From NCBI GenBank assembly GCA_006226545.1, contig SBGR01000038.1:1-64000 (forward strand): a stretch of DNA of 64,000 nt, in the 5' to 3' direction. This document shows, in pieces, positions 19,692 through 27,816 of the stretch (positions are counted from its first letter, which is position 1; each line of letters begins with the position of its first letter). The notes below the pieces were generated by a model that was not told the DNA's origin, ran no database searches, and saw only the letters and a list, made by a program, of their open reading frames with translations. The position numbers and the translations under genes were made by a program. The DNA is from Bacteroidota bacterium (GTDB taxonomy: Bacteria; Bacteroidota; Bacteroidia; UBA8524).

Positions 19692-21833
19692 TTATGCTCC
19701 GGCAGATGCAGCGGCAGAAGCAGCTCGGTCTGCAGCATCTTCCGCTCTGTCAGCAGCGCTATCGGCTTTAGATGCTGAACTTTCACACTGAGAAACCAAT
19801 TGCTCACATTCTTTGGCAGACGATTCACAATCGGATTTCAGGTCTTCGCATTCGCTTTTGATTCCTTCAATGTCCGATTTCAGCTCCTCACATTCTCCTT
19901 TGAGTTCATCGCAGTTGTCTTTAAGCTCTTCACATTCGTCGCGCAGACTGGAAGAATCGTCGCGTAAAGATTCGCATTCATCACGCAGGGAGCTCGACTC
20001 GTCTTTCAAGTCGGTGCACTCATCTCGCAGGTCGGTACACTCGTCGCGCAAGGTGGTACATTCATCACGTAAGCCTTCATTCTCATCGCGCAATCCTTGA
20101 CTTTCATCTCTCAGGCTGATGTTTTCGTCTCTCAGTTCTGTAGAGTTATCGCGGAGGTCGGTAATTTCAGATTGTAAACCAATGCTATTGTCGCGTATGC
20201 CTGCAATTTCTTGTTCTAAGGTTCCGCAGTTGTCGCGTAAACCTGCAGATTCATCGCGCAAGGCAGTAACTTCATCGCGCAAGCTCATGGTGTCTTGGTT
20301 GGTCTGCTCACATTGCTCGAATACCGTTCTGATATTGCTAAGTACGGTAGTGGCTTCTTCACTTTTGGTGGAGATTTCTTGAACGATGGTGATACTTTCT
20401 TCTCGCTGACTCACAATGGTACTCAGTTCAGACTGTGCATCCGATTCGCAGCTGCGGATGGTATCGATATACGATTGACAATCTGTTTCGATGGTATGGC
20501 AATGGTCGTGGCAGGTATTAACATTCACTTCCACTTCTTGAACGGCAACCAATACCTGAGAAGCTTGTTGGTTGTTTTCTTGAATCACAACCACAGTTTG
20601 TTCTGCGGTGCTTTGGAATTCGTGGATATGTCCGATGCACGATTCTGCTTCTTGCTCGTGGCTTCGGATATGGCTTAAGATACTTTCAGCTTCACTGTCG
20701 TGCTGGCGAATATGGTTTACGAGCGATTCTGCCTCACCGTCGTGACGTCTGATTTCACTCACCAAGTTTTCTGCCTCATTATCGTGTTGCTTGATGTGAT
20801 CCAATTCCGATTCGGCTTCTTGGTCCATCTTTTTAATTTCTTCCAAAAGCTCATTGGATTCGGAGCGGAAGCCTTCAATCTCATCTTGTAGTTTTTCAGA
20901 TTCTTGTCTGAAGTCTTCAATTTCTTTCTTCAGCTCAGACGATTCATCTTTAAGTTCGTCGATGGCATCTTTCAGCTCACCACTGTCTTTGTGGAAGGTG
21001 GTGATTTCTTCTTTTAGTTCAGCTGATTTGCTTTCGTGTTCGATGATGGTATTCAGGAGTTTTTCTCCCTCTTGTTCGTCTTTGGTGATAGAGTCGAGGA
21101 GTTCTTTCACCTCGTTGTTCATTTCAGTGGTATTATCGAGCAAGCCTTGAATTGCATCCCGGTCCGATTCGGCATTTTGCAGGGCCTCTTGGATTGCATT
21201 TTCATTTTCCTTGCTGGTATTGAGTAGGTCAGCGATAGTGTCTGACATCTCGTTAACACTCTGTTGGCGGTCTTCAACCTCAGCGTTGATTTGCTGAATT
21301 TTACCTTCAATTTCGGTGGCGCTGTCTTCTGCCTGTTTGATTTGATCGAGGTAGTTGGAAGCAGAATCTTCCATTTCTCTGATTTGATCGCGGTTTCTGT
21401 CTGCTGACTCTTCCATTTCGCGGATGGCTTGCAGTGAATCGTGCGCTTCTTCTTTTATTTCATTCAACTGAGTTGAGTATTCTTTCGCTTCAGCTAAAAG
21501 TTCAGTCAGGGCATCTTTTTCGGCTAGTATCTGAGCTAGGGTGTCGTTTACTTCCGATTTTATTCCTTCCATTTCATCGCGAATGCCACTGATTTCTATT
21601 TTCATGGCTTCCATTTCTTCCGCAAGTGCTGCGGTGTCTGTAGTGGTGGATTCGGTTTCTTGTGCCACGCTTTCTGTTTGGGTCATGCTTTGTTGCATTT
21701 CATCCAAAATTGCGCTCATTTCAGAGTTGGAGTTTTCCATTGAACTCTTCATTGCCATCATTTCATCGTAGAGCGTTTGAGCGTTGGAAAGCATTGATTC
21801 CATCTCGGCGCTGAATGTAGATTGATCTGCCAT
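19692..21833 (-). CDS. long coiled-coil repeat protein with Cys/Ser/Asn-cored heptads
   Basis: 713 aa, almost entirely heptad-like; 16 consecutive xxLRDEC-type heptads; five 14-aa IRxHDxEAESLxxH repeats; Ala-rich tail; no signal peptide. Confidence 0.85.
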   Translation of the reverse strand: MADQSTFSAEMESMLSNAQTLYDEMMAMKSSMENSNSEMSAILDEMQQSMTQTESVAQETESTTTDTAALAEEMEAMKIEISGIRDEMEGIKSEVNDTLAQILAEKDALTELLAEAKEYSTQLNEIKEEAHDSLQAIREMEESADRNRDQIREMEDSASNYLDQIKQAEDSATEIEGKIQQINAEVEDRQQSVNEMSDTIADLLNTSKENENAIQEALQNAESDRDAIQGLLDNTTEMNNEVKELLDSITKDEQEGEKLLNTIIEHESKSAELKEEITTFHKDSGELKDAIDELKDESSELKKEIEDFRQESEKLQDEIEGFRSESNELLEEIKKMDQEAESELDHIKQHDNEAENLVSEIRRHDGEAESLVNHIRQHDSEAESILSHIRSHEQEAESCIGHIHEFQSTAEQTVVVIQENNQQASQVLVAVQEVEVNVNTCHDHCHTIETDCQSYIDTIRSCESDAQSELSTIVSQREESITIVQEISTKSEEATTVLSNIRTVFEQCEQTNQDTMSLRDEVTALRDESAGLRDNCGTLEQEIAGIRDNSIGLQSEITDLRDNSTELRDENISLRDESQGLRDENEGLRDECTTLRDECTDLRDECTDLKDESSSLRDECESLRDDSSSLRDECEELKDNCDELKGECEELKSDIEGIKSECEDLKSDCESSAKECEQLVSQCESSASKADSAADRAEDAADRAASAAASAGA

Positions 21834-21961
21834 TGTAATTAGGTTTTTTGTGGTTTTCGTAGGAAAGATACGTTAAAAATTGCTGAATTATTGTTGGAAG
21901 AGTCTTGATTTTACTCATTTTGTAGCAAATACCTAAATTCAATTATCTTCGCTCGGCAAAT

Positions 21962-22792
21962 ATGAACAGCTCAGACGCACACATTATTTTAGGCTTAAAC
22001 GAAGGAGCATCTCCTGAGGAAATGGAAGCCAAGTTTCAAGAAGTGTATAGCGATTACCAAATTCGCTTGTCCAATGCACCCACACCCAATCTGAAGAAAC
22101 TCTACCAAAAGAATCTGCAAGAATTGGAGGAAGCTTATAACTTACTTAGTGGTGGGGTAAACACGTCTAGCGACCTACCGAGCTCCAAGCCTCAGTTGGA
22201 GGTGAAGAAGACAGTAGCGCCACCACCTCCTGTTCAGACGCAGCAACATACCACCGCTGCCAAAACGAGTATGGCCAGTAAGTCGGCTCCGGCTAATACC
22301 CATGCAGGTTCAAAAAAGGGCGTGCTTTACGGTGGTTTGATTGCCTTGGTGGGCATCGGTGTTTCTGTGCTTTTTGGCTTGCTTTATTTCCAAGGACAAG
22401 CAGAGCAAGACGCAGTGAAGGAAAAGATGGAAGCGGAACAGCAAAAACAAGCAGAGAAGCTTGAGCGCGCTGAATTATTGGAACGCATCTTCCACGAAGA
22501 GAAATTTAAAATTAAAAATGCAGGCCGTCACAGTTTGAAAGTGCTAACCATTGCAGCAACTTTCATGAACGATAAAGACGAGTTGGAGAAGGCTGAGTTT
22601 TATTCAGGTGAAATTATTGAAGCTGGAAAGACATACGATGCCATGATTGTTAAAGGTTCACGCACCATTTACGATGGGGACGTAATAAGTTACGCCTTGT
22701 CCTTTGAATACGATGGAACACGTTATACCACGGGTGGTGTGTATTCACAAGATGCCAAAGACGGCATGCTCATCATCAAGATGGATCGCTGA
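21962..22792 (+). CDS. membrane protein with J-domain-like N-terminus lacking HPD
   Basis: AHIILGLNEGASPEEMEAKFQEVYSDY...LQELEEAYNLLSGG resembles J-domain helices I, II and III; single TM GVLYGGLIALVGIGVSVLFGLLYF. Confidence 0.7.
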   Translation: MNSSDAHIILGLNEGASPEEMEAKFQEVYSDYQIRLSNAPTPNLKKLYQKNLQELEEAYNLLSGGVNTSSDLPSSKPQLEVKKTVAPPPPVQTQQHTTAAKTSMASKSAPANTHAGSKKGVLYGGLIALVGIGVSVLFGLLYFQGQAEQDAVKEKMEAEQQKQAEKLERAELLERIFHEEKFKIKNAGRHSLKVLTIAATFMNDKDELEKAEFYSGEIIEAGKTYDAMIVKGSRTIYDGDVISYALSFEYDGTRYTTGGVYSQDAKDGMLIIKMDR

Positions 22793-22813
22793 TAAAAAGT
22801 TTTATAATGGAGA

Positions 22814-22842
22814 AGTGCAATTCGGGAGGGTTGCGCTTTTTT
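22814..22842 (+). terminator. intrinsic terminator after the J-like gene
   Basis: GTGCAA ... TTGCGC followed by TTTTTT. Confidence 0.7.
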
Positions 22843-22862
22843 CATGTACTATGCGGCATGTT

Positions 22863-23129
22863 TTAGTGCTTGCAAAGCTCCTTGATATGTGCTTTTTCTG
22901 CATCGCTAAGCTTCAACACATCTTGGTTTAGCGGGTCTGTGATATGCTTCTCCATAATGCGGTCTATGTATTCAGTCTGAATCTCGTATTGCGTGCAGGG
23001 ATTGCAAATGCTTCTATGCCATTTCAGCTGTTGCTTTTCAATGAAGTTCAATTTGAAATTCTGTTCCTTTTCCATCAAAGCGCTGGCTTTGCGGCAAGAG
23101 AGTGCAAAAAAGTGTGTGATGAATTTCAT
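22863..23129 (-). CDS. small anti-sigma-like mini zinc finger protein (zf-HC2-like)
   Basis: 88 aa; SCRKASALMEKEQNFKLNFIEKQQLKWHRSICNPCTQYE matches the HxxxCxxC pattern; immediately follows the ECF sigma gene. Confidence 0.65.
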   Translation of the reverse strand: MKFITHFFALSCRKASALMEKEQNFKLNFIEKQQLKWHRSICNPCTQYEIQTEYIDRIMEKHITDPLNQDVLKLSDAEKAHIKELCKH

Positions 23130-23707
23130 TCTGCTTTTTTAAACCAGTTGTTTTCGAGACAAGCTCGAAGTTGCAATTTCGCGCGGTGCATAATCTGCCA
23201 GAAGTTGGACGGTGAAACATTAAGTTCCTGACAAATTACATCGCTTTCTTTTTTTTCCAAAAACTTCCAGACAATGGCGTTTCTGAACCGGTCAGATAAT
23301 CTGTTAATACAGGCGTCAAATACTTTTCGGAAGTCTAAGTCGTCCAATAAATTGAAATCAGCTTCAGTCCATGCTTGCGGACGAAATTCCGGTTTCCATT
23401 CACCATGTTCATTGAAGCGTTCGTCGCCACTATCCTCAAACTGCAGGTCGCTCATGTAAATGTTACGGCCTTTGTTTTTTCTGAAGTAATCTCTGATTTT
23501 ATTGTTCAAGATAGAGAATAGCCACGTTCTCACACTGCTTCTTCCTTCAAATTTAGCGAAGGCTTGGGAGGCTGCGATAAAAGTGTCCTGCACAAGGTCT
23601 TTTGCATTTTCAGGGTTGTTGAGTTTATACGAGGCCCAGGTATAAAGTTCATCGCTGTACAAATCTACCCATTCTGAAAGTTGAGCATTGGCTTCAGGCA
23701 TACTCAA
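23126..23707 (-). CDS. RNA polymerase ECF-family sigma factor
   Basis: NAKDLVQDTFIAASQAFAKFEGRSSVRTWLFSILNNKIRDYFRK (sigma-2) and a C-terminal sigma-4 HTH. Confidence 0.92.
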   Translation of the reverse strand: MSMPEANAQLSEWVDLYSDELYTWASYKLNNPENAKDLVQDTFIAASQAFAKFEGRSSVRTWLFSILNNKIRDYFRKNKGRNIYMSDLQFEDSGDERFNEHGEWKPEFRPQAWTEADFNLLDDLDFRKVFDACINRLSDRFRNAIVWKFLEKKESDVICQELNVSPSNFWQIMHRAKLQLRACLENNWFKKAE

Positions 23708-23766
23708 GTATACAGCAATTGAATACGAATAGCTGCATGGAATGGTTTATTATCGTTTGATTAGGC

Positions 23767-23803
23767 AAAAAAAAATGGCCATCGATTGACGAGGGCCATT
23801 TTT
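23767..23803 (-). terminator. intrinsic terminator after the PID-CTERM-like gene
   Basis: AAATGGCC ... GGCCATTT with a long T run on the minus strand. Confidence 0.8.
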
Positions 23804-23826
23804 GGGGGTATAAAGAACACAAATTC

Positions 23827-24012
23827 TTAATCGGCAGATTCTTCCTTCTGCTGTGTATGTTTCTTGTAAGTACGGTAGCCTAAAGCACCACCTGCTGCTA
23901 AAAGTAAACTCAAACCTCCATCAATTGGAGTTGGATTTGGGGGTGGCAATGGTTGAGCCATGGCCACTTCGGCCAGTGTCATCAGAAATCCCAATACGAG
24001 CATCTTTTTCAT
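23827..24012 (-). CDS. PID-CTERM-like short sorted protein
   Basis: 61 aa; signal peptide, then PPPNPTPIDGGLSLLLAAGGALGYRTYKK. Confidence 0.8.
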   Translation of the reverse strand: MKKMLVLGFLMTLAEVAMAQPLPPPNPTPIDGGLSLLLAAGGALGYRTYKKHTQQKEESAD

Positions 24013-24016
24013 ATGA

Positions 24017-24047
24017 CAAAGGTATTTTCACACCTAAGTTGATGCAA
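24017..24047 (-). promoter_or_regulatory. promoter TTG-N20-TACCTTTG for the PID-CTERM-like gene
   Basis: Reverse complement of CAAAGGTA (24017-24024) and CAA (24045-24047); only 4 nt separate TACCTTTG from the ATG. Confidence 0.75.
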
Positions 24048-24304
24048 TAGTTTTAACTATGTTCCTTTTGCGAAAAGGTAAAAAGCTTTAACTATGGTGG
24101 AATATGCTGATTTATTTATAGTGCGATACGATTTATTTAGGGTGGCTATTCGAAGCTCGTTACACATTTCCTGAAAAACGACAACGTGCTACTAGGTAAG
24201 AAATAGCTTAAAGTAATGTAAATCAATAAGATAGTATTGATTGTTAAATCTGTGTCCTAGAGAGCTCATGGAAAGAAATCGTCAAAATTCGGCGTAAAAC
24301 TGAC

Positions 24305-25420
24305 TTATTTTAAAAAGTGCATCGCTTCAAACCCAAATCTGCCTTCTTTCTGAATTAGCATTTCTTTGATTCGTTTCAGTAAATCTTCAACCTTGTCAAA
24401 ATATTCGATATCCTCCGGGCTGTCTTGCAGGATATGATCGTAATAGACATCGATGTGCTCGTATTCCTCCCGCTGGTTTTCTTGAATAAAACTGTCTTGC
24501 ACCATCATGGGGTGGCAAAGCTCAAAACATTTCAATTCAAAATTATAGGCGGCTATGCTCAGTTTGAAAGGGTTGGTGGTGAGCTCCGGTAGCATAAAAA
24601 TCAAAGGGTGCTTCACAAATGTCCCAGGCTCATAAGCAAAGCCCAAAGAGTAAAGTTTATACAAAAGCCGCTGATGGGGAATGCCCGATTTCTTTAAGGC
24701 AAGCTCTAGCTGGGCACTAACACCTTGGATCTCGTGAACCGGACTTTCGCTAATTAGGCTGCTAGGGTCTTTGATCCACTTGCCATCATAGCGGTAATAA
24801 TGGTAAGTACCAAGATTCAGTTTATAGTCGAACAACTTAGATTCTGCCAGTACATAACCGGGGTAGTACCATTTTAGTCCTTTTTGTTTCGCCAACTCTA
24901 CCTCTTGCATCATGGTATACATGCCCGGACTGTATTTCATGTACTCTGGATCGTAGAGTCCAAGCACACTCATCATCGATTCATTGCCCATATCGAAGAC
25001 TGAGGCAGCCACTAAGCGATCGCCATCCCAAACTTTGATATGCCAACTGTGAAAGATGTTTTTGTTCTGGTAATCGTATAAAAAGGAAAAGAGGTCCGGA
25101 AAAACAAAACCTTTAAATCGGTGCGTAGTAAGGTGGTACAGGCGCTCCATTTGCGCACATAGCTTCAGAGGGCCCGTTTCAACCCTGAATGCTTTGTTCT
25201 TGCGTTTGATTTTCCGCATGCTTTGACTCCATGCATGTTTGCGTAAGTCAAGGCGAATATTCAAAACAGTGCACAGCTCTCCATCCAGAATCAGCATTTT
25301 CACTTTGAACAAGTTATTACTGCTTCTGAACCAGGCTCCGGCCAGGTATTGATCTAACCTGGAAGCCGATAGTTTTTGTGGACGGTAGTATGCAATGAGG
25401 CTGTTTTGCATCGCTAACAA
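24305..25420 (-). CDS. arginyl-tRNA-protein transferase-like (ATE-like) protein
   Basis: LDQYLAGAWFRSSNNLF and EVELAKQKGLKWYYPGYVLAESKLFDYKLNLGTYHYYRYDGKW resemble the ATE fold. Confidence 0.55.
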   Translation of the reverse strand: MLAMQNSLIAYYRPQKLSASRLDQYLAGAWFRSSNNLFKVKMLILDGELCTVLNIRLDLRKHAWSQSMRKIKRKNKAFRVETGPLKLCAQMERLYHLTTHRFKGFVFPDLFSFLYDYQNKNIFHSWHIKVWDGDRLVAASVFDMGNESMMSVLGLYDPEYMKYSPGMYTMMQEVELAKQKGLKWYYPGYVLAESKLFDYKLNLGTYHYYRYDGKWIKDPSSLISESPVHEIQGVSAQLELALKKSGIPHQRLLYKLYSLGFAYEPGTFVKHPLIFMLPELTTNPFKLSIAAYNFELKCFELCHPMMVQDSFIQENQREEYEHIDVYYDHILQDSPEDIEYFDKVEDLLKRIKEMLIQKEGRFGFEAMHFLK

Positions 25421-25488
25421 AATACGGTTTTACCAAAGGGATATGCAATTCAGGGTCTAAATTGCGTTATCCCTGAAACCCCAAACGT

Positions 25489-27771
25489 ATGAGATTCTAT
25501 TCCATTTTGCTGTTCTTGTTTATGCCCTTCCTTGCCTTAGCCCAAAGTGCCGAGGTTAAAGTAGTAGTGAAAAAGAATAAAAATCAACCTTTGTCAAATG
25601 CACTCCTCGCATTTATTGAAACCAGCAGTAGTCAAAAGATAGAAAAGCGAACCAGCTCCAACGGTGAAGCCCTTTTTATGCTCCAAGGAGGTATAAGCTG
25701 GAAGCTGTATTGCGAAGGAACAGAAACACAATACGAGGTGAAGATCCCGGCTTCTTCTAACCTGAAACAACAAATTACTTTTACCTACAATCCGGAGATG
25801 AATAAAAAGATGGAGGCGCAGACCGTAGATCGAACCGGTCTGAATTTTATCGCGCAAACCTATTCATCCGCAACCCAGCCCGATCCCGGAAAAACCGTAC
25901 TCAAGGTGAAGGTGGTGAGCCGTAGCGGCGTTGCACAAGGCAGGAAAAAAGTGGTGGTAGTAAATCACGCCAAGAAAGAGGCCTTTACCGCAGTTACGGA
26001 TTATACAGGTATAGCAGCATTTATGGTGGAGCCCGGCGCTCATTACGATATCGACGTGGAGGAAGCTTTGAACGTTTCGCTGATCGACGTGAGAAAGACT
26101 CCGGGAATGATTGTTACCGCCAAGGTGTTTTATGAAGCACCACGCATCAATGAAAAACGGGTTGGCGATACTGTATTACAGCAGATCCAACGATTTGAAC
26201 CTGCCAGTGGCAGAGCCGCCTATACCGTTGAGGTATTGAATACGGATGGCCAAGCGTATAAAGATGAGATTGTTTATGTAGCAGACTTGAACGGCACCGA
26301 TGTATACGTGGCGTATACAGACCAAAATGGGAATGCCCAATTTTCATTGCCTACCGGAAGAAAATACATGATTCATTTCCTCTTTGAGCCGGATGTAGAT
26401 GTTATCAACCTCACCAAAAGCAGGGGATTTGTCCAAGGAAAGACTACGGTGATGTATCGCCCAAGACCGAATTTACAGTACCCGGAGAGTTTTATTCCGA
26501 AACCCGATGAGCTCTTCTTAATTTCATTCAATACCTACCTCGGTAAACAGTTTCCCAAGCCCGCATCCAATCCGGATGCGTCATTGCACCTCAATTGGGG
26601 AAATAGCTTTAGCGCAGGTACACGAGAAGCTGTTTTAGAAATTGGGTATGCAGGGTGGCAAAGCGCGGGACGGAAACCGGTGAACGTGGCATTTGTTCTG
26701 GATATCAGCGGTTCCATGGATGGACATGGTCGTTTGCCGGCCTTGAAAGAATCGCTTAAGAAATTGTTGAGCGGAATGTTGGATGACGACAAGGTTTCAT
26801 TGCTGGTTTTTGAAAGCAGTCACCGTCTCATTCTCACCACAGACCATTTAGGCTCGTCCAAACGCCAGCTTATTCAAGCCATCGATTCATTGGAAGCCGG
26901 TGGAGGAACGGACATGCTCAAAGCCTTAAGCCAGGCTTATCAATTGGCAGCAGCCAACATGATTCCGGGAGGTACGAACCAGGTGATAGTACTCTCAGAT
27001 GGTTACGATGAAAACACTGTTCAAGAGCTGAGCAAAGTAGTAGTAGCCGGTAAAAAAGGAATTTACTGCCAAACCATTGGAGTAGGCGAGAGCTATAATT
27101 ATCCGTTGTTGCAACTTTTAGCAGATACAGGCAAAGGGAAACACTACCATGTTAGCGATGATGGTAAATTTAACGATGCATTCCTTCGTGCGGTTGAGAA
27201 TCTTTTTAGTCCAATCGGGACGAATGTAGAATTGGAATTGGTCTATAGCCAACCGATGGAGTTCACCAGATTGCATGGAGGAGAAGTGAAAAATGCCGGT
27301 TCCAATAAGGTAATCATTCCTTTGGCCGATTTGTATGCCGGTCAACAGAACCTATTGATGGCACGTTTTGAGTTGGATAAAGTGATGCCTGAAATTGAGC
27401 AAAAACCGGTTTTCGTTACGCTTCGCTACAAAGATGCAGTTACAGGTCAGGTGAAAGAAGTGAAGGCCGATGCGAAACCGGAGTTCAAGACTAAGCCTGT
27501 TTCCGACTTTGTTGTATTGGATTTCGAGCGAAGAAAAATGTATGCTATTGCTGAGGTGAATAGATCACTAAAACTTATGGCTGAGGCGTATGCTGCGGGT
27601 AAAAACGATGAAGCTGAAAAAGCCATTGCCGAAGCACAAAAGGTGCTTAAGTCTTGTTTCCCTGATCAGAAAGACAAGGATTTAGAAAAGTTGAGTAACG
27701 ACTTAAGAACCTACGCTGCAGCGATGGTCAATATAAAGAAAAAGAACAGCGGTAAGCAAAAGCTGAAATAA
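25489..27771 (+). CDS. von Willebrand factor type A domain protein, secreted
   Basis: Signal peptide; VAFVLDISGSMDGHGRLPALKESLKKLL MIDAS motif (DxSxS); Ig-like/carboxypeptidase-regulatory-like repeats upstream. Confidence 0.85.
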   Translation: MRFYSILLFLFMPFLALAQSAEVKVVVKKNKNQPLSNALLAFIETSSSQKIEKRTSSNGEALFMLQGGISWKLYCEGTETQYEVKIPASSNLKQQITFTYNPEMNKKMEAQTVDRTGLNFIAQTYSSATQPDPGKTVLKVKVVSRSGVAQGRKKVVVVNHAKKEAFTAVTDYTGIAAFMVEPGAHYDIDVEEALNVSLIDVRKTPGMIVTAKVFYEAPRINEKRVGDTVLQQIQRFEPASGRAAYTVEVLNTDGQAYKDEIVYVADLNGTDVYVAYTDQNGNAQFSLPTGRKYMIHFLFEPDVDVINLTKSRGFVQGKTTVMYRPRPNLQYPESFIPKPDELFLISFNTYLGKQFPKPASNPDASLHLNWGNSFSAGTREAVLEIGYAGWQSAGRKPVNVAFVLDISGSMDGHGRLPALKESLKKLLSGMLDDDKVSLLVFESSHRLILTTDHLGSSKRQLIQAIDSLEAGGGTDMLKALSQAYQLAAANMIPGGTNQVIVLSDGYDENTVQELSKVVVAGKKGIYCQTIGVGESYNYPLLQLLADTGKGKHYHVSDDGKFNDAFLRAVENLFSPIGTNVELELVYSQPMEFTRLHGGEVKNAGSNKVIIPLADLYAGQQNLLMARFELDKVMPEIEQKPVFVTLRYKDAVTGQVKEVKADAKPEFKTKPVSDFVVLDFERRKMYAIAEVNRSLKLMAEAYAAGKNDEAEKAIAEAQKVLKSCFPDQKDKDLEKLSNDLRTYAAAMVNIKKKNSGKQKLK

Positions 27772-27792
27772 AAAAGGAGCCTTTCGGCTCCT
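27771..27792 (-). terminator. intrinsic terminator for the minus-strand SRPBCC gene
   Basis: AAGGAGCC tttc GGCTCCTT with a T run on the minus strand. Confidence 0.75.
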
Positions 27793-27816
27793 TACCCCTA
27801 CCTCAATAGTATTGCG

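Noticed and set aside
19827-20837. Regular 21-nt and 42-nt DNA periodicity that could suggest CRISPR or tandem-repeat array
   Set aside because: In frame with heptad/14-aa protein repeats and with no unique spacers; it is coding.
19813-21771. Several plus-strand ORFs (e.g. 19813-20100, 20295-20678, 20854-21150) opposite the coiled-coil gene
   Set aside because: Antisense to a low-complexity heptad-repeat gene; Ser/Arg-rich mirror translations without start context or recognisable domains.
24050-24110. Direct repeat TTTAACTATG / TTTAACTATG upstream of the PID-CTERM-like gene
   Set aside because: Only two short copies in AT-rich DNA and upstream of the promoter; too weak to call an operator.
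25489-27771. VWA protein as part of a MoxR-VWA or ternary defence system
   Set aside because: Secreted with a signal peptide and Ig-like repeats; no MoxR ATPase nearby.
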